From Epinephelus fuscoguttatus (taxonomy: Eukaryota > Chordata > Actinopteri > Perciformes > Serranidae), in assembly GCF_011397635.1 (NCBI RefSeq), contig NC_064757.1:33827839-33891838 (forward strand): a stretch of 64,000 nt of DNA, written 5' to 3'. Below the pieces are notes generated by a model. It worked only from the letters and a program-made list of their open reading frames with translations. It did no database searches and was not told the origin of the DNA. Of this stretch, positions 13,001 through 26,700 are shown piece by piece. The position numbers and the translations under genes were made by a program. Each line of letters starts with the position of its first letter. Positions within the stretch are counted from its first letter, which is position 1.

Positions 13001-16000
13001 CAGACTGCACAAGATCAGGGAGACGGCTAAAAAGTGGGCTGCGGCTGAAAAGGTGAGTGTTCTTCATATTTTCAACCAAGTTATATAATTTATTTTTGAA
13101 TATCAGCATTAAAAAGATGAGGGTTTTTTAAAGAGGGATTAAAGTTACAGGTGGGACCTTTTCTGAAAATGACTGTTTGCCATATTTGCTGAAACTGTCA
13201 CTACATCCACACAGTACACAGCAGTACATGAGAAAGATCGTCTGTAAGAAGAAAAAAAATCATCTTCCTCTTCCTCCTCATAGCTCTTCTACGTCTTCTT
13301 TGTGTGTTTTTGACGTAGCTGTTAGTCGTGTCAGTCAGTGCTCGTGAACTGTGGTCAAACTGTCAAACTACGCAGCGCTGACCAAATATGAATCAAAAGT
13401 CTATGACTGCATTGTTAAATTCTTGCCTCAAATATTTTCAGAAACATATTTTAGTGTACTGTTTGGCTGTAAAATGAGAAACTTTGCTCCGGCTGATGGG
13501 TGGTGCTTGGTGAGGCCATTAGAAGCACTACAAGGAGGCAGAGGAATATGATTTTTTCACAGACTGTCTCATGTACTACTAAAAAGTGACAGTTTTGTAA
13601 ATATGTAAAAGTAAAAGTTTTATTATTTTTAATATTATATTTTATAAAATTTTATTAAAAAGTTACCAACAACAGCTTAAAGAGAACAATGTTGCGTGGT
13701 AAGAATGCACACGTGTATAGATGAAATCAGTTCAATGTCAGCCAGACCGACTGCAGCAAAGTCAACATAGTCAACATTTTTTGTCTGTAGCTGAATACTC
13801 AGACACACTCAGAAGCATGTGAGATGTCGGTCGAGACTAAATTAGTGTAATCTTAACCACTAACCACCAGTCTGTTTTGTATGTGTTTGTGGTCATATTC
13901 AGTCGGCAGCTGCGAAGCGGCAGACACACAGACACTGGCCGCTCCACACGTTCCAGCTGGCCCTCATCTTCCATCAGCAGATCACTACTTGGCAACTTCG
14001 AGGTACACATTTTAAACATTATTTTAAAAGTTTCACTGCAGGTCAAAGATGGTGCCGGTGTTCACACAGTGTTGACAGACAAACCCAAACCTTGACCAAT
14101 GTAAAGCCATTCCAGGTAGACACACACTCTTTGGCCATCTGTACAATCAGTTTTTGGTGACATTGTCAGAAATATGTAAATTCTATGCATATTAGTTAGG
14201 TCATGGTTACAGGTGGGAACATTAAATCGAGAGGTGTTCCTAATTTTTTGTCCTTGCCATTTACATACATGAGAGAAGCAGAGCTAAAATCTTATTCTGT
14301 GTGTTGAACAGGCCTGGCTGGTTGTTTTAATTGTTGCAGAGCCTTGCCTTATATCTCCCAGTAGTGCAGGGTTCCAACAGCTTCTCAACATATGCTCAGA
14401 CTATGGAGTCAAGTTTGACATCAAGTATACTGCCAAAAAGAGTATGATAATGATATGTAGGACCAAGGAGGATCAACATCTTAATTTCCCAGGTTTCTGT
14501 TTGTCTGGTCAAACCCTGTCTGTGTGTACCAATGCAAAATATCTAGGCCACATCATCAATGATAAGATGGAGGATGATGCTGACATGCTTAGACAGAGAA
14601 GAATGCTATATGTCCAAGCCAATATGTTAGTGAGAAAATTTCACTACTGCTCTGGTGAAGTGAAGGTGAACTTGTTTAGAGCTTACTGCACCCCTATGTA
14701 CACGGCCCCCCTCTGGGTGAGGTATAAGAAAGAGAGCTTGCGTAAACTCCAGGTTGCATATAATGACTGTCTCAGAATCCTGCTCAAGCAGCCCAGGGGT
14801 AGTAGTGCCAGCAAGCTTTTTTGTGATTTAGGGATAAACACCTTCCAGGCCACCCTGAGAAGACTGATGTTTAAGTTTATATGTAGACTGCAGGGGTCCC
14901 AGAATAATCTTATTATACAGGTGACCAATCCAAGGTGTAGTTCTGTTAGATACCAATCCTATATGTGGAAACACTGGTATTTGTGCCTTTTATAAAATGT
15001 GTATAAGCACTTTTTAAATTGCATTTTTTGCTGCTCTTATTTATTAGATGCCTTTTACTGAATATGTACAAGTACTTTTAATATTATGTAATATAACGCC
15101 TTTTTACTGTATTTTTTGCTTTATGTACTGTATGTGATTGTATGTCTATTTGGATGTTGGAGTCTGCAATAAAGTTTGATTGATTGCCTATGGTTGTAAG
15201 GACTAACAGTGAGTGCAGAATATAAGTCAGTGCCCAAAATGACATGTGAAGTTATCTATGATGTTTGTTTTACTTCTTAGTGTAGCTAATTTAAGACAGT
15301 GGCTCATAAAACTTTGCCAATAAAACAAGGTAAAATGAGTAATAATGTTAGTTGAAGAACTAATGCGTTCAAAATATCCTCCTCTTGGCTCACGCTGTGG
15401 GCCTGCAGGTGCACGTTTTATTACTGTGAACACTGCTTTTGTTTTAATTACAAAAATACATAAAATGTAGAACTTCATGGACCTCACCATACAAAGGTGT
15501 TTTTATCTGAATTTTTGGCCAAGCGTGACTCAGAGTGCAGCAGTAAATGCTCAACTCCCTAATTAAACCAACATTTTACAGTATAAAGAGTTTTAAAAAG
15601 GCTCCTGTTCACGACTATTTACTCTCCTTCTCTTGTGCGTTACAGGAGTCGATACTGAAGGGACGATTCTCCCCGTCAGGCCGGATCGAAGGCTTCACGG
15701 CGGAGATCGGTGCCAGCGGCTCCTACTGCCCACAGCACGTCACCCTGCCGGTGCAAGTTACATACTACGACATCTCAGAGCACAGCGCACCCTCACCCTT
15801 CCTGGTCAGTCTGTGTGTGTGTGTGTGTGTGTGTCTGAAAGATATTGTGCGCACACTTAGTCAAGCACAAACAAAAAAACAAACAAAAACCAACACACTT
15901 TCTTGCACGTGGCAGGTAGTGTGTTTGCTTGTGTGAAAACAATACACTCATTGAAAGAAAAACAATGCAAAATTAGAGATCGGAACAAACTCCAGAAACA

Positions 16001-18702
16001 GAATTGGCTTCACCAAGGTTGATGTTGGCTTCTCTATTCAGAACCAGATGTAAAAAATATGTAGTGTGTTTTTCCATTCATGCAGATATCGTGACGCTTT
16101 TCTCACATCTGTCCACATCAGCACTTAACACTATATATTTATCACATATATAATCATACAGCACAAGATAAACAAGTACTTTGCAAGGTAGGGCCAGCAT
16201 AAATATGTAAACAACTTCAGATCTGCTTTCAACAAGTCATAAACTGTGTCTGCTGTGACTCTGGACCATTTGGAAAACAGCTGTTTTCACTTTCTTAGCT
16301 TCATGCCTCATGTTGACTCTGAATTGCTGTGTATAAAAGTGGTGAATGTAAGGCCTCTTTTGATTCAGTACTTTGAACTGTTAATTGACTTTTACCATTA
16401 TATGACTCCCTGCGTCGCTGCCTTTGTAGCTATAGCATAATGTAGGTATTTTAGAATGAGGCATTGGTTTTACGTGCATAACCTATATAGTTGTGTCTTG
16501 AACCAAAAATTACTACTGTACTAAAAGACCCTCTAGGATTTGCGGGCATTTTTTGGGATTGTTGTGGCTTAAAATGCTTTATGCTTCAAAGGATTTTATG
16601 GCAGCTTTTCTAAAGAAATGGTGATGCATGTTACGATTTTTTTTAGGCTTTTCTTTTGCAATAAAATTGCGAGGAGGAGTAAAATTGCACTGCTCTGAGT
16701 TTGTAATTTATACACGAACGTTACCACAAACCACACATATTCAATCTTACCTTGATTCTTTAAGTACATGCAGAAGATCTGGATTCAACAGCCTCTGTCA
16801 TGGAAATTTGTCTTGTCTGTTGTTTACAAGTTTCAGCCATTCTCATGGTTTTATGGTAGAAGTAGTGTTGCACATGTTGCACACACAGCGTTGCACACAC
16901 AGCGTTGCACATGGTGCATAACAGTTTACCCCAGCTTTCGTGCAGAACATCAGGGAATGCCTTGCAGGTCTTTAGCAGTCATTTTTGTTGATAAATGCAA
17001 GACGTTCATGTCGTTCATATCTGCATCTTTACTACCAGAAACAAAGAAGTTTGGTGATGTTATGCAGGGGACTGCTATAAGTGCTGAACTCATAGGAAAC
17101 TGCAATGATGGGTCAAATTTGTGGAAAAGCTGTGGTGATTTGAGGGCTGTTACACTGCTGCTCCCCGAAAGTTTCATTTCAGCATATTTCTTCTACATCC
17201 AGATCTAGATCCTGATGTCAAAGTTCACAGCTATTAAAATGTACCAAAGAATGAGTTATTTCACCCTCACAGTGATCGAGGACATTTAATCAGAGCCATG
17301 TCTCTGTCTCTGTCCCCCACAGGGTGTGATATCCCTCGAGCCTCTTGGAAAGAAAGGATACAGCATACCCAAAGCAGGGACCATTCAAGTGGTAAGTTCA
17401 TCTTTTCTTCATCCTCATCTCATTCTTTGCTCAAGAGAAGACCAGGCAGCCATGAGACAACAAACTTTGAAACTGGTCCAGTATTGAGCGAGCGCGCAGC
17501 AGCTGACGGTGTCCGACAGCATTGTGGAAAGATCCCTGAGGAGATAGACGTTTTTGTTAAAGAATGAGAACCTTTCTCTGCAACAAAAACAGCCCAGAAA
17601 TTGCTGTCGGCAAACCCACCAGACTCTGTTTAAATAAACAGTGATTTTGGTGTGTATAGAGCCAGCACATTTTCACATCTAACTGGATGAATTAAGGGTT
17701 TATTTCAAGCAACACAGAGCTGGTGATTTTTGGAACGGTGGAAAGACAAAGCGAGACTGTTTTTGTGAGTTTTATTTTGTTTCTGTTGACTTTGAAAGAA
17801 GTGTTTTTAACGATGACAAAATTTCTGTTTATTTAAAGGGAGTCTGGTGAGGTTGGCGATAGCGATTTCAAGGCTGTTTCTGGTTAAACAAAAAGGATCT
17901 TGCTCTTTAATTAAAAAGGTCTGTGTCTATAGAGATCCTTGCTATAATGTTGTCAGATACTTAAAATAATCTGAGCCTGTCTCATCGTTGTCGGCTGCAG
18001 CCCTCTTGCTCTATACTGGACCAGTTTCAAAAATTGTTGTCTCCATTAGTCGCTTAGACACAAAAACATGGGAGAATAGTGTCCAGGTTTAAAAAGTTAG
18101 CCTTTATTTTGAAACTACCACCAGCTGTCTAATTTTGGCTGTTCGAAATGCTGACTTTAGTCCGTCATCTGTTCTCAGACCTTATTTAATCCCAACAAAA
18201 CTGTGGTGAAGATGTTCCTGGTGACCTATAACTTTGGCGACATGCCCGTTAATCACATGACCTTCCTGCGGCACCGCATCTTCCTGGTGCCTGTAGAGGA
18301 AGGGGTGGAGGGGAAAAGCGAGGCGTCTCCAGGGAGCGGAGTGCTAGACAGGAAGAAGATTCTCTGCTACCTGATACATCTCAGGTAAGACTGAGATTTC
18401 ACCTGTCTGCATCACTTGACTTTAAATTGTGCCCGTGTCGAGATGTCTTGAAATATAAGATTACAAGAATAACTTAAAAACAAGCAAGAGTTGCACACAG
18501 AGGAACTACAGTGTCTTTTTTTTAAATAATATTTTTCTTGGTTTTCAGATTCCAGAGCTCCAAATCTGGGAAGATCTACTTGCACAATGATATCCGGCTG
18601 CTATTCTCCCGCAAATCCATCGAAGTGGACACAGGGATCCCTTATGAGCTGAAATCTTTCACCGAGGTGCCAAGAAACCCTAAATACTCCCCCCGTGTGT
18701 GA
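10048..18702 (+). CDS. atosb: ATOSB / FAM214B, atos homolog B (7 coding exons, 639 aa)
   Basis: Coding exons are 10048-11220, 12994-13052, 13903-14002, 15646-15804, 17323-17391, 18179-18384 and 18549-18702 (stop TGA). All have GT-AG borders and phases agree, giving 1920 bases. The product matches vertebrate FAM214B along its length. The start MRHIHVEL corresponds to the human MRH start, followed by the YQLSIFS block. A long Ser/Pro-rich, probably disordered region fills most of the 391-residue first exon. The conserved atos core is about residues 435-520 (LLGNFE, IEGFTAEIGASGSYCPQHVT). The C-terminal block is about 521-639 (TVVKMFLVTY, MTFLRHR, LLFSRKS, NPKYSP). The fly relative Atossa is a nuclear transcriptional regulator, so a nuclear role is inferred by family. 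The protein is about 100 residues longer than human, mostly in exon 1. The start is the first in-frame ATG of the exon and matches the family N-terminus. Confidence 0.95.
14335..15187 (+). mobile_element. 5'-truncated LINE (reverse transcriptase C-terminal part)
   Basis: From about 14335 the frame reads into a typical non-LTR reverse transcriptase segment: SSAGFQQLLNIC, then FDIKYTAKKS, KYLGHIIND and YCTPMYTAPLW. It ends with a stop near 14995. An AT-rich 3' tail follows and ends at aataaagtttgattgattg near 15185. The polymerase catalytic motif and everything upstream are missing, as expected for a 5'-truncated insertion. It lies in sense orientation in the intron between ATOSB coding exons 3 and 4. 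The exact clade (L2/CR1/Rex-like) cannot be settled by eye. Confidence 0.85.
15812..15834 (+). repeat. (TG)n directly after an ATOSB 5' splice site
   Basis: A short TG run begins only 7 bases after the donor GT of coding exon 4 (GT at 15805). Confidence 0.95.
17445..18070. mobile_element. foldback MITE in ATOSB intron (family A, copy 1)
   Basis: The ends are inverted copies: gagacaacaa...actggtccagtattgagcg on the left, and a near-perfect reverse complement at about 18015-18055. The inner arms also mirror each other (caaacccaccagact at 17611 against agtctggtgaggttggc at 17841; tttttgttaaagaatgag against ctctttaattaaaaa). It fills most of the intron between coding exons 5 and 6 and ends about 100 bases before the exon 6 acceptor. 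A related copy lies at about 40030-40665 in erap1. Boundaries are approximate. Confidence 0.8.
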
Positions 18703-20045
18703 CCCCAGCGTGACCCCTTGACCCTCCCCGACGCCAACGCAGCCCCTCCTGTGCTTCCTAAAGAGGAGGGAGGGAAACAGACAGATTGCTAGAATGATGG
18801 ACACAAAACTTGATAAGACTTGATGAGACATACCACATGCACACAAGACACATGTGCACATATGATACAGTGTTGGTGATCGTAAAAGTCCCGCTTTTAA
18901 TGCATTTATTCTCAGCTGAAAATTCAGAGTTAAAACAAATTAGTGGCATAAAATGTCACTCAAACAAACACTGCATTCCTTGTATCTTGTATCTGTAAGA
19001 AATATTACACTTATTAGTGTCTAAGAGCATGCAGGCACAAGCAGGACTTTTACAACACCACCTGTACAAAGAAAGAAATGCACAAACACTGACGCACACA
19101 CCAAAACAGACTGACAAGACTCATGCACAGCACATTCTACACACACGTCACAGCTGAAACACTTTGGTGGTGACTCTCTGAGTTCAGTGTTAACATGCAT
19201 GCCTTGTGACTTAAACACCTGAATTTTCCTCTAGTGCCGTATCACACTGTCCTTCACTCTGCCTGCAGCTCCAACCGCCTCACCGGACCAATAATTGCAG
19301 AAACTTTTGATTTGGGAAAAAAAATGCCACAAGCAACAAGCACATCCCTGTTTGCGGGGTGAAGAAAATGATCACCCCCCTCCCCCACTTCTCACACACT
19401 TTCTGACCAGCAGAGAGGAGACGAGCAGAGACACAAACACTAGTGAAAGCAAAGGCTGAAATCAAAGCAGCCATCTTGATCCCATGTTGTTTATCACATG
19501 ACGGAAAAAAACCCCGCACTGACATGATTTGACCAAACTCAGGACATGTGTTGAAGAATTCATTTCTCTTCTTACCATTTCACCCATCATGGTACAGACT
19601 GCTGTGTTCGCTTCAAGGCAGGAGGGTCATACCATGTCATGAACAACAGGGGAATCCAGTTCATTTAATGTAGCCAGACTGAGGGACACTGTGCTGTTTT
19701 TCTTTTATAAATTTCTCTTCTTTTTTTAGATTCTGTTCAGAACAGTCTGATGTTGGAGCAGAAAATGAAAAAAAATAAACAACAAGCTGTAGTATTTTTA
19801 ATTTATGTTTTCGCAAATGTCTTAATAAGCAATATGCTGCACAAAGTAGAGTGTGTTTTTCAGCCGAGACGAGCTTTCTCTCTGGAGGGGAGGGGGAAAG
19901 AGAAAGCGGAGAATTGAGAGTGTGGGGAGAAATAGGGAGGAGGGAGGGAGGGATGATGAGGGAGGGAAGGGTGGTGGGGTATTTAATATGGGGAAAAAGT
20001 CTATGTATATTTAAAAGAATAAACTCTGCGACTGGCGAGTAACAC
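18703..20045 (+). other. atosb: ATOSB 3' UTR with two poly(A) signals
   Basis: After the TGA at 18700-18702 there is no further frame related to the gene. AATAAA hexamers occur at 19774-19779 and 20018-20023, the second close to a natural transcript end. This UTR extent is inferred from signals, not from transcript evidence. Confidence 0.6.
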
Positions 20046-23000
20046 CTGCCTTTGCTGTTTTTGTTTTTGATTGACAGATATTGTGGAAGTCCTCGTTTTT
20101 AACCACCTCACTGCTCTTACTGCATTTTGGATATCCACTGTTACTGACCCTGAAGTGAGCCAGTTATCAGTCACGTGTGACTTCCACATTAAATACAGGT
20201 CCTTCACAAAAGTCATATTAAAAAGTAATGTTTAACTAAAAGTTTCATCCATTCAGTCATGGCTAGCTGCCTACTCATTTTTTAGCACCACAGCAATCCC
20301 TGCTGTGTGTACATGTGTTTTGGTAAAAGCAAATTAGCAGGGTTCTGACAGCTTACAGCAAATTATATTTAAGACTTCTTAAGACTATTTAAATGCCACT
20401 TAGTATGCACTTTAAGACCAGTTTAACAGTAACCAAAATTCAGGACTATAAAAGAAAAAAAAAAATCATGAACCGACGTCAGCTGCTAAGGGTTAGGGAC
20501 CAGTTTTGCTTAAATGTGTATTTATTTATTTATTGTTTAATCCATTTTTAACCAGGTAAGTCCTGTTGAGATTAACAATCTCTTTCTGAAGGGAGACGTA
20601 GAAATATTAGAACACCTACGCACAATGACAAGAACCAATTCATTCATCCTTCAGGCAGAGAGACCATTTTATTGTGACATAAAACGTGACTTTTTTTTTT
20701 TTTTGTCTTGTAAAAGAGACGAGGATAGAACAGAACTGGGGAATACCTGGTGTTTGTTGGCCAAGTTTGTGACTGTACATGTGGGATTCCATGACCTTGA
20801 CTCCCATCATGCCAAGTTGGAAATCCTTTTTCCCATGTCTTAGCATTCTTAAGATTTTCGACGGATTGATTTCACACGTTTTAGCACCTAAATCCTTATT
20901 TTTAGATTAATGAATCAAATGCTTTAAAGACCTTTCAAGGATCTGCAGGAACCATGGATTAGAGACATGACGTCCACGGCCAACGTCCATCACCACAAAC
21001 TCAGGATTCTGATGACACACATAATACAACAGACAATAAAGGAAGCAGCTGACGAATCGTCACAAAAGGAAGCCTGAGAACAGAGATTGTTCACTGATTG
21101 GCATGTGAGGAACCTTCAGGCTACAACGTGCTTCCTCTCCTGGCTTCTGCTGCACCACCGAAACTGCTCAGTGTGGCTATGAACAGACAGACTTTGGTTG
21201 CTCTGGGCAGTTCTGCAAGATATTAATGTCAACCTGTGTAAATGTCAAGTACAGCACTGCTAAAAAGAGAGTCCATCCTCTGTAAATATTCCCCAGCTAA
21301 AAATACTGGGGAACGTCCATAAATGTGTCACCAACAAAACAGCCAGTCATTCCGGCACAACACTGAAATACAGATCCTGAACTAATGAGGTCAGTGTATA
21401 GTTTAGGTAACATCCAAAAAGTGGTTTGGGCAGACAACATAACATAAATATACCCTAATGAAAACAGCGGCAGTATCTGCACGTCTATCATATCCCTGTC
21501 AGTTCCTTGTAACTCATGTCTTTGTTTGACATAGTACATTTGCATTTTTTGTGATACACCTGAGCTCTGTCAGGTGTCTCATGTTGCATTGAATGCACAT
21601 TTTAAAGCTCACAGTGCTGCTAAATTTCATTTAACTTCATTTGACCCAACTTTGTAATCTTGATTCTAACTTAAGAATAACCAAAACCAAAGGGACACAT
21701 CTTTTTGTAGAGCAATCAGGGTTAAAATAAACGCTAAACCCACACCTACCCAACAAACACACATTATTATTTATTACACATCAGTGTCACCACCAGGTTG
21801 TGTTTCTGCAGTAGCTCAAAGGACTCAGATGGGTGTGACTAACTCTGTAAACTTTAACCAGAGGGGAAGAGGCCTGGATAAAAACAGCAGTCCCTGAGAA
21901 ATCTGTGTTTCCAGGAGAGCCTGAACAACAAAGAAAGTAAAGAACCCATGTGGTCAGAGTTCGACACCTTCTCATGCTTCTTCCTCCCTGGAGCTTTTCT
22001 CTATCTTTCCACACTTCTTCACTACATGTCATGACTGTTATCAAGGCTTAAAGCATTACTGGCAGCATTATCATGTGATGAATCTTTGAAATTAATTCCC
22101 TTTTCCAGACGGCTGATTTCACTGGGTGTGTAGTTGCTGTCACTCAGCCTTTGTGACAGCCACACTTGTAATCCCAAATGCTGACTAGGCCCATGAGGTT
22201 GTCGCAAAGCGTTTTCTGGCCCCTGGTGGCAGGAGGCAGTTTTGCAGCTCCACATCCAGACCTGCGACAGGATGCAGTTGAGACCCGTAGCAGGTTTTTG
22301 ATGCGGTCTGTCAGTCTGTCAGTGCAAGATTTGCATTTTTTGCACCTGCATTTCCAGTATAGGGGATTAAGTTTCTTTAGATAGTCATCTTATGTCGCTG
22401 TGAACATTTACATATCAGAGTGCTGATAGCCAGATATCCTGCAGCTGACAAATGTTGCTAAAAGGGCCTTCATGACAAAGCTTTGCACCAGTCTTTCTAA
22501 ATTAAACATCACACCACCCAGTATGTGCACTGGAATCTATTAACTTCTGGAACATAAATCCAGTAAATTTACATTGCATCATTCTGCTGTAATGGCTCTG
22601 CAGTGTCTGTCTTATGTCCTCATTCACAGACAGTCTGGTAGCTCAGGGGTACAACTGTCTACCGCTCCTGTTAGATGAAATGGTTCTGGCACATGAAGAT
22701 GACGTAAATGTCTGAATAATCAGCAAGTCATTGTCCCTTATTTATTGTGACTCATTCTTGCTCAAGCAAAAATGTGCTGTTTGATCTTTGAAATATTAAA
22801 AATACCATCATATGCCATGGTCACGACCCTAAAGTTTTGATCATTTAAAAAAGAGATCTTTCAATGAGAACAGGAAACTTTTAGTTTGCTGTTAGATACT
22901 AACATGCATTGAAAAGCTGGTCTAGACATAATTTACCAACCACAACTTGCTATGTAAAGATAAAGGGGAGTAATGACATCCTGAGCAGAGAATGAAGTCA

Positions 23001-23590
23001 CGCTCCCTCTGTACGTGTGTCGTAATCCAAGCTTCTCTGTTCATTGTTGTGGTCTGAATGCTTTTGAATGTTAGTCACATGTATGTATCCCACTGGCTAG
23101 CTACTCAGCGCTGATCTTGGGTCGGCACGATAGTGGCACTGAAGCATAGTGTTTACCCTGCGTTCCCCTGTCATGTTAACACTGTTGGCTCTGTCAGCAC
23201 TGTTAATGCTGTTAGCTGCTGCTGGCTCAGCCACCCTCATGTTGAGAGCCATGTGCAGACAACTTCTGAATTGTAGACATGCTCTGAATATTGTATAGAG
23301 CTCCTTTAATATGACCAAGGTCAAAGAGCTTTTCTTTAATAAGGACATGGCTGTACTGAGGTGAATGTTTGTTAATTGTATTGACATTTTCTTTGTTATT
23401 GTAATTTTTGTTTTTCACTTAATAGAAAGACTGATATTAGTATCCTGCAGGTAACCAGGCACTTTTAACCTATATAAGCGGGAGCAAATTTTAATAGTTG
23501 GCATACACACACAAAAAAAACCATCCGTTTTAATAGTGGTTCAGCTTTAATGAAGTGCTTTTATAAAAAACATTCATCATATTTAAATAT
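20046..23590. other. intergenic region between convergent ATOSB and naaladl1
   Basis: No coding exon, RNA gene or strong regulatory motif is visible. One short transposon remnant at about 20515-20600 is listed separately. Confidence 0.6.
20515..20600. repeat. degraded retroelement 3'-end remnant
   Basis: A TTTA tetranucleotide run is followed by aaccaggtaagtcctgttga and agattaacaatctctttctg. This resembles a repeat tail common in fish genomes. It is too short to classify further. Confidence 0.45.
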
Positions 23591-23596
23591 TTTATT
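23591..23596 (-). terminator. naaladl1: naaladl1 poly(A) signal
   Basis: TTTATT on the + strand reads AATAAA on the - strand, 174 bases beyond the naaladl1 stop codon. It is the nearest such hexamer in the right place. Confidence 0.6.
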
Positions 23597-23769
23597 CCTG
23601 TGACAAAGATACAATATACATTATTGCTGGCTGATGGTGAGCTCTGTTCAGTGATTCCTAAATACCCTCACTTAATGTCATCCATAAATAGTTGCATCAT
23701 GGTCGACCTGATCAAAAAATAAATAAAAAAAAATCCCTCAGCGAGTGCGGTTCCTCCCTCCTTCGTCCT

Positions 23770-26700
23770 CTATATGACGTTAGTCAGTGTGTGGGCAGCG
23801 CCCTCAATGGCCTGGCTCAGGACTGATAGGTGGTAGTGCACATTGTCCCAGGCGCTGGACTCTCCTGATGACTCAGCATTAGCAAAAGCATCAGCCAGGC
23901 CTGGGAAGGTCGGCTTGCCCTCACTACTTGAAGCCCAGATAACATGCCTGTGTAACATATAAAGAGTGATGACACAGTGATAGGCAGCTGAACAGTTAAC
24001 AGAGATATGCTTAGCCACAATGACGCAGATAGTCAGTGTCATGGTCCATATCATGGCATGAGGAGAGGAGTTTAACAGCTCTGGGAACCCCCAACAATGC
24101 AGCATGTGTAATAAATAAAAGGGAATTTATTATAGAATAAATGCTTTACAGGTGTCTTCATGACAAGACCAAGAATCAGCTATGCTAGCTAGGTTTGTGC
24201 GTGCTCACAGTGACAATATACTGTACATGCTAATGTTTAGCAGCAGATCTATCCAGTTGTTTTTAAGACATGTCAGACAAAACCACAAATGTCAACCACA
24301 TGGTGGTGCTAGAGGAAAAGAGACTGGATCACTTAACTACTTTCTGCCACTGTGTGTCAATATTCATGTCTCATGTATACCTTGGGGCCATCAAGTGGAG
24401 TGCACACAGCAAACTGCACATGGCATCTTTATATTTTGCATACAGCCCCAGAATCCAACATGCACTCCCTGAGGCTATCAGACTGATGTTTCATACCTGA
24501 ATGCGTATTTATCTGGGAAGGCCAAAGGGTCCAAGAAAGCTCGGTCCAGCAGCATGAGCTGGTCGTTGATGCTTCTGACCTTCAGTGGTCTTCAAGAAGA
24601 GAGATGGAGAGACACATGGTATTAATTGCTATATGGACAAGCAAAGAAGTTAACAATATGTGAGTTTGTGCTCTTACGTTTCATTTGCCAGGTCCGAACG
24701 ATGGATCTCCTGGTCCAAATCGGCAGCTGCCTTTCGAAAGCTGTCCACTGCACGTTTTAGTGGTTCTGAAAGAAGACACAGATCAGCTGTGCAGCCTCTC
24801 TGAACTTTGTTTCAGCACTTCAGGTATGTCTTGCTACATAGAGCAGTTGGGTTAATGCAAGTTCCAGTCAGAGACAGTATCGGACATAATGCAGGGAGTG
24901 ATTATTCCAGCTGCCTTGGCTGAGCCATAAAAACACTCACTGCTCCATGTGAACCAGACACAGCCTTGTCCTGACATACTAAAACATAAAATCTGGACAC
25001 AATTAATTTACCTGCATACTATTTCTATCAGTGTGTGTTGTGTGCTGCAATATTCCCTTGCACCCCTAAAACATATGTAACTGTCCTCCTCACCCATGGA
25101 GATGTTCTTATCCTGCAGCTGTTGCTGATATTGTTCCAATGCTGTGTTGAGGTAGTCACCCAGAGTCTCAGCGTAGTCACTGCAGTTTAATGGTAACACC
25201 AGGCTGTCGGCCAGTCGGATCAAGACATTTCCTGCTGTCCTGGCAACGGCCTGGTGACTGACAAACCCTGAGAGGACACAGTGGTAGAATGAGATTTAGA
25301 ATTATGAGGCTTTTTGTTAAAATATACAACATTTTGAATGATAAAACACAAAATAAAGCATAATCTGCAGTACAATGGCATAAAATGTTAGATTTCTACC
25401 ACTGACTGGCTGCACAAGAAAATCCAATATGTGATGACATGAGAGGTGTCACTGCTCACCTGGGTCAATAAACTTTGAAGCGTAGTCAAAGGTGTCGTAT
25501 GCTGTGTGGTACGCAGGATAAATCCGAGCACTTGTTTTAGTCTGTATGAAGAAAAATATCCATATGATACCACAGATTGAAGTGATCTGTTGTGCTTGTT
25601 GCTGCTGCATTTCTTGGTCTTAATATTTAGGTGCAAAAATCAAACTGTATTACAGGTGAAAAACTTCTGAAATTAGCATTGTTACCATAAAAGGTTCTAC
25701 AGTCTACATACTGCACTCACATTGCATCAGACAAAAATCTATCACAGTAAATCAAAGGCAGCGAGTCTTTCATACCCGGTCGTACGTGTATGAAATGTCC
25801 ATGGAGGGGATACCCAGGTAATGGACGAAGGCAGCGTAATCACTCCCTGCTCCTGTCAGATATCCCATCCTGTCAGAGGAGTACAAGGAAACAAAAAGTA
25901 TGTTTTATTGAGGGTGCGACAGGCCTGAAATTTCTGCGGGAAAACATACATATATGACTCATGATATAGATGATAAACTAGATACTGTATGTAAGGTGTA
26001 AGTCAACTCATTTACTTGTTCTTCTCCACTACAAATTGTGAATGAGAGTTCTTGATCTAGGTCAACAGTGAGCTAAAAACCTGCCATACATACTGTGGTT
26101 TTGCAAACTTTCAAGCAGAAATAAGGGGTTTGGAATAAAAACCGTGATAACTCCTCTCCCAGGACTGAATGTACTTGAGGAAATTAGAAAGGTATGACTG
26201 TAGTTCATTACTTGGGAATAAGTCCATGGGCCTGGCTTGTTTTGTTGGCATATCGGATCCAGTTGTCGTACAGAGATGTGGAGTCCAGTCCAGGTGTATT
26301 GACCTGGAGAACAAATATACTTTAATGTGACATTAAAGTGGTGTGTGGACAATGGTTTTGCTAAAAAGAGAGCTGTAGAGAAACACCTTAATTGACAACA
26401 GCTCACCTGTTTTGCAGCTTTGAAGATGACGTTCTGTAGCGATGGCATCCCAGAAGCTCTGAGAGTGGCGTTGGCTGAGGAGAGGAAGATGTTTTTGGGG
26501 TTTTTTTTAGCATCAATCAAGGCTTGCAGAGTGAACGCAGCCTACAGTGGCAGCCATTGTAGGAATTCTTGTCCACGCACTTAACATTTTGTACCACAAA
26601 ATAATTCATGCCTGTCAACAAGATGGTTTCAAGAACATTCCTACAAACATCCAAGGACCAAAAAAAATCAATCATTAATCAAGCAACAATGTAAATTAAC

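Noticed and set aside
14444-14995. Host gene in ATOSB intron
   Set aside because: The product is a reverse transcriptase fragment of a truncated LINE, without start or catalytic motif.
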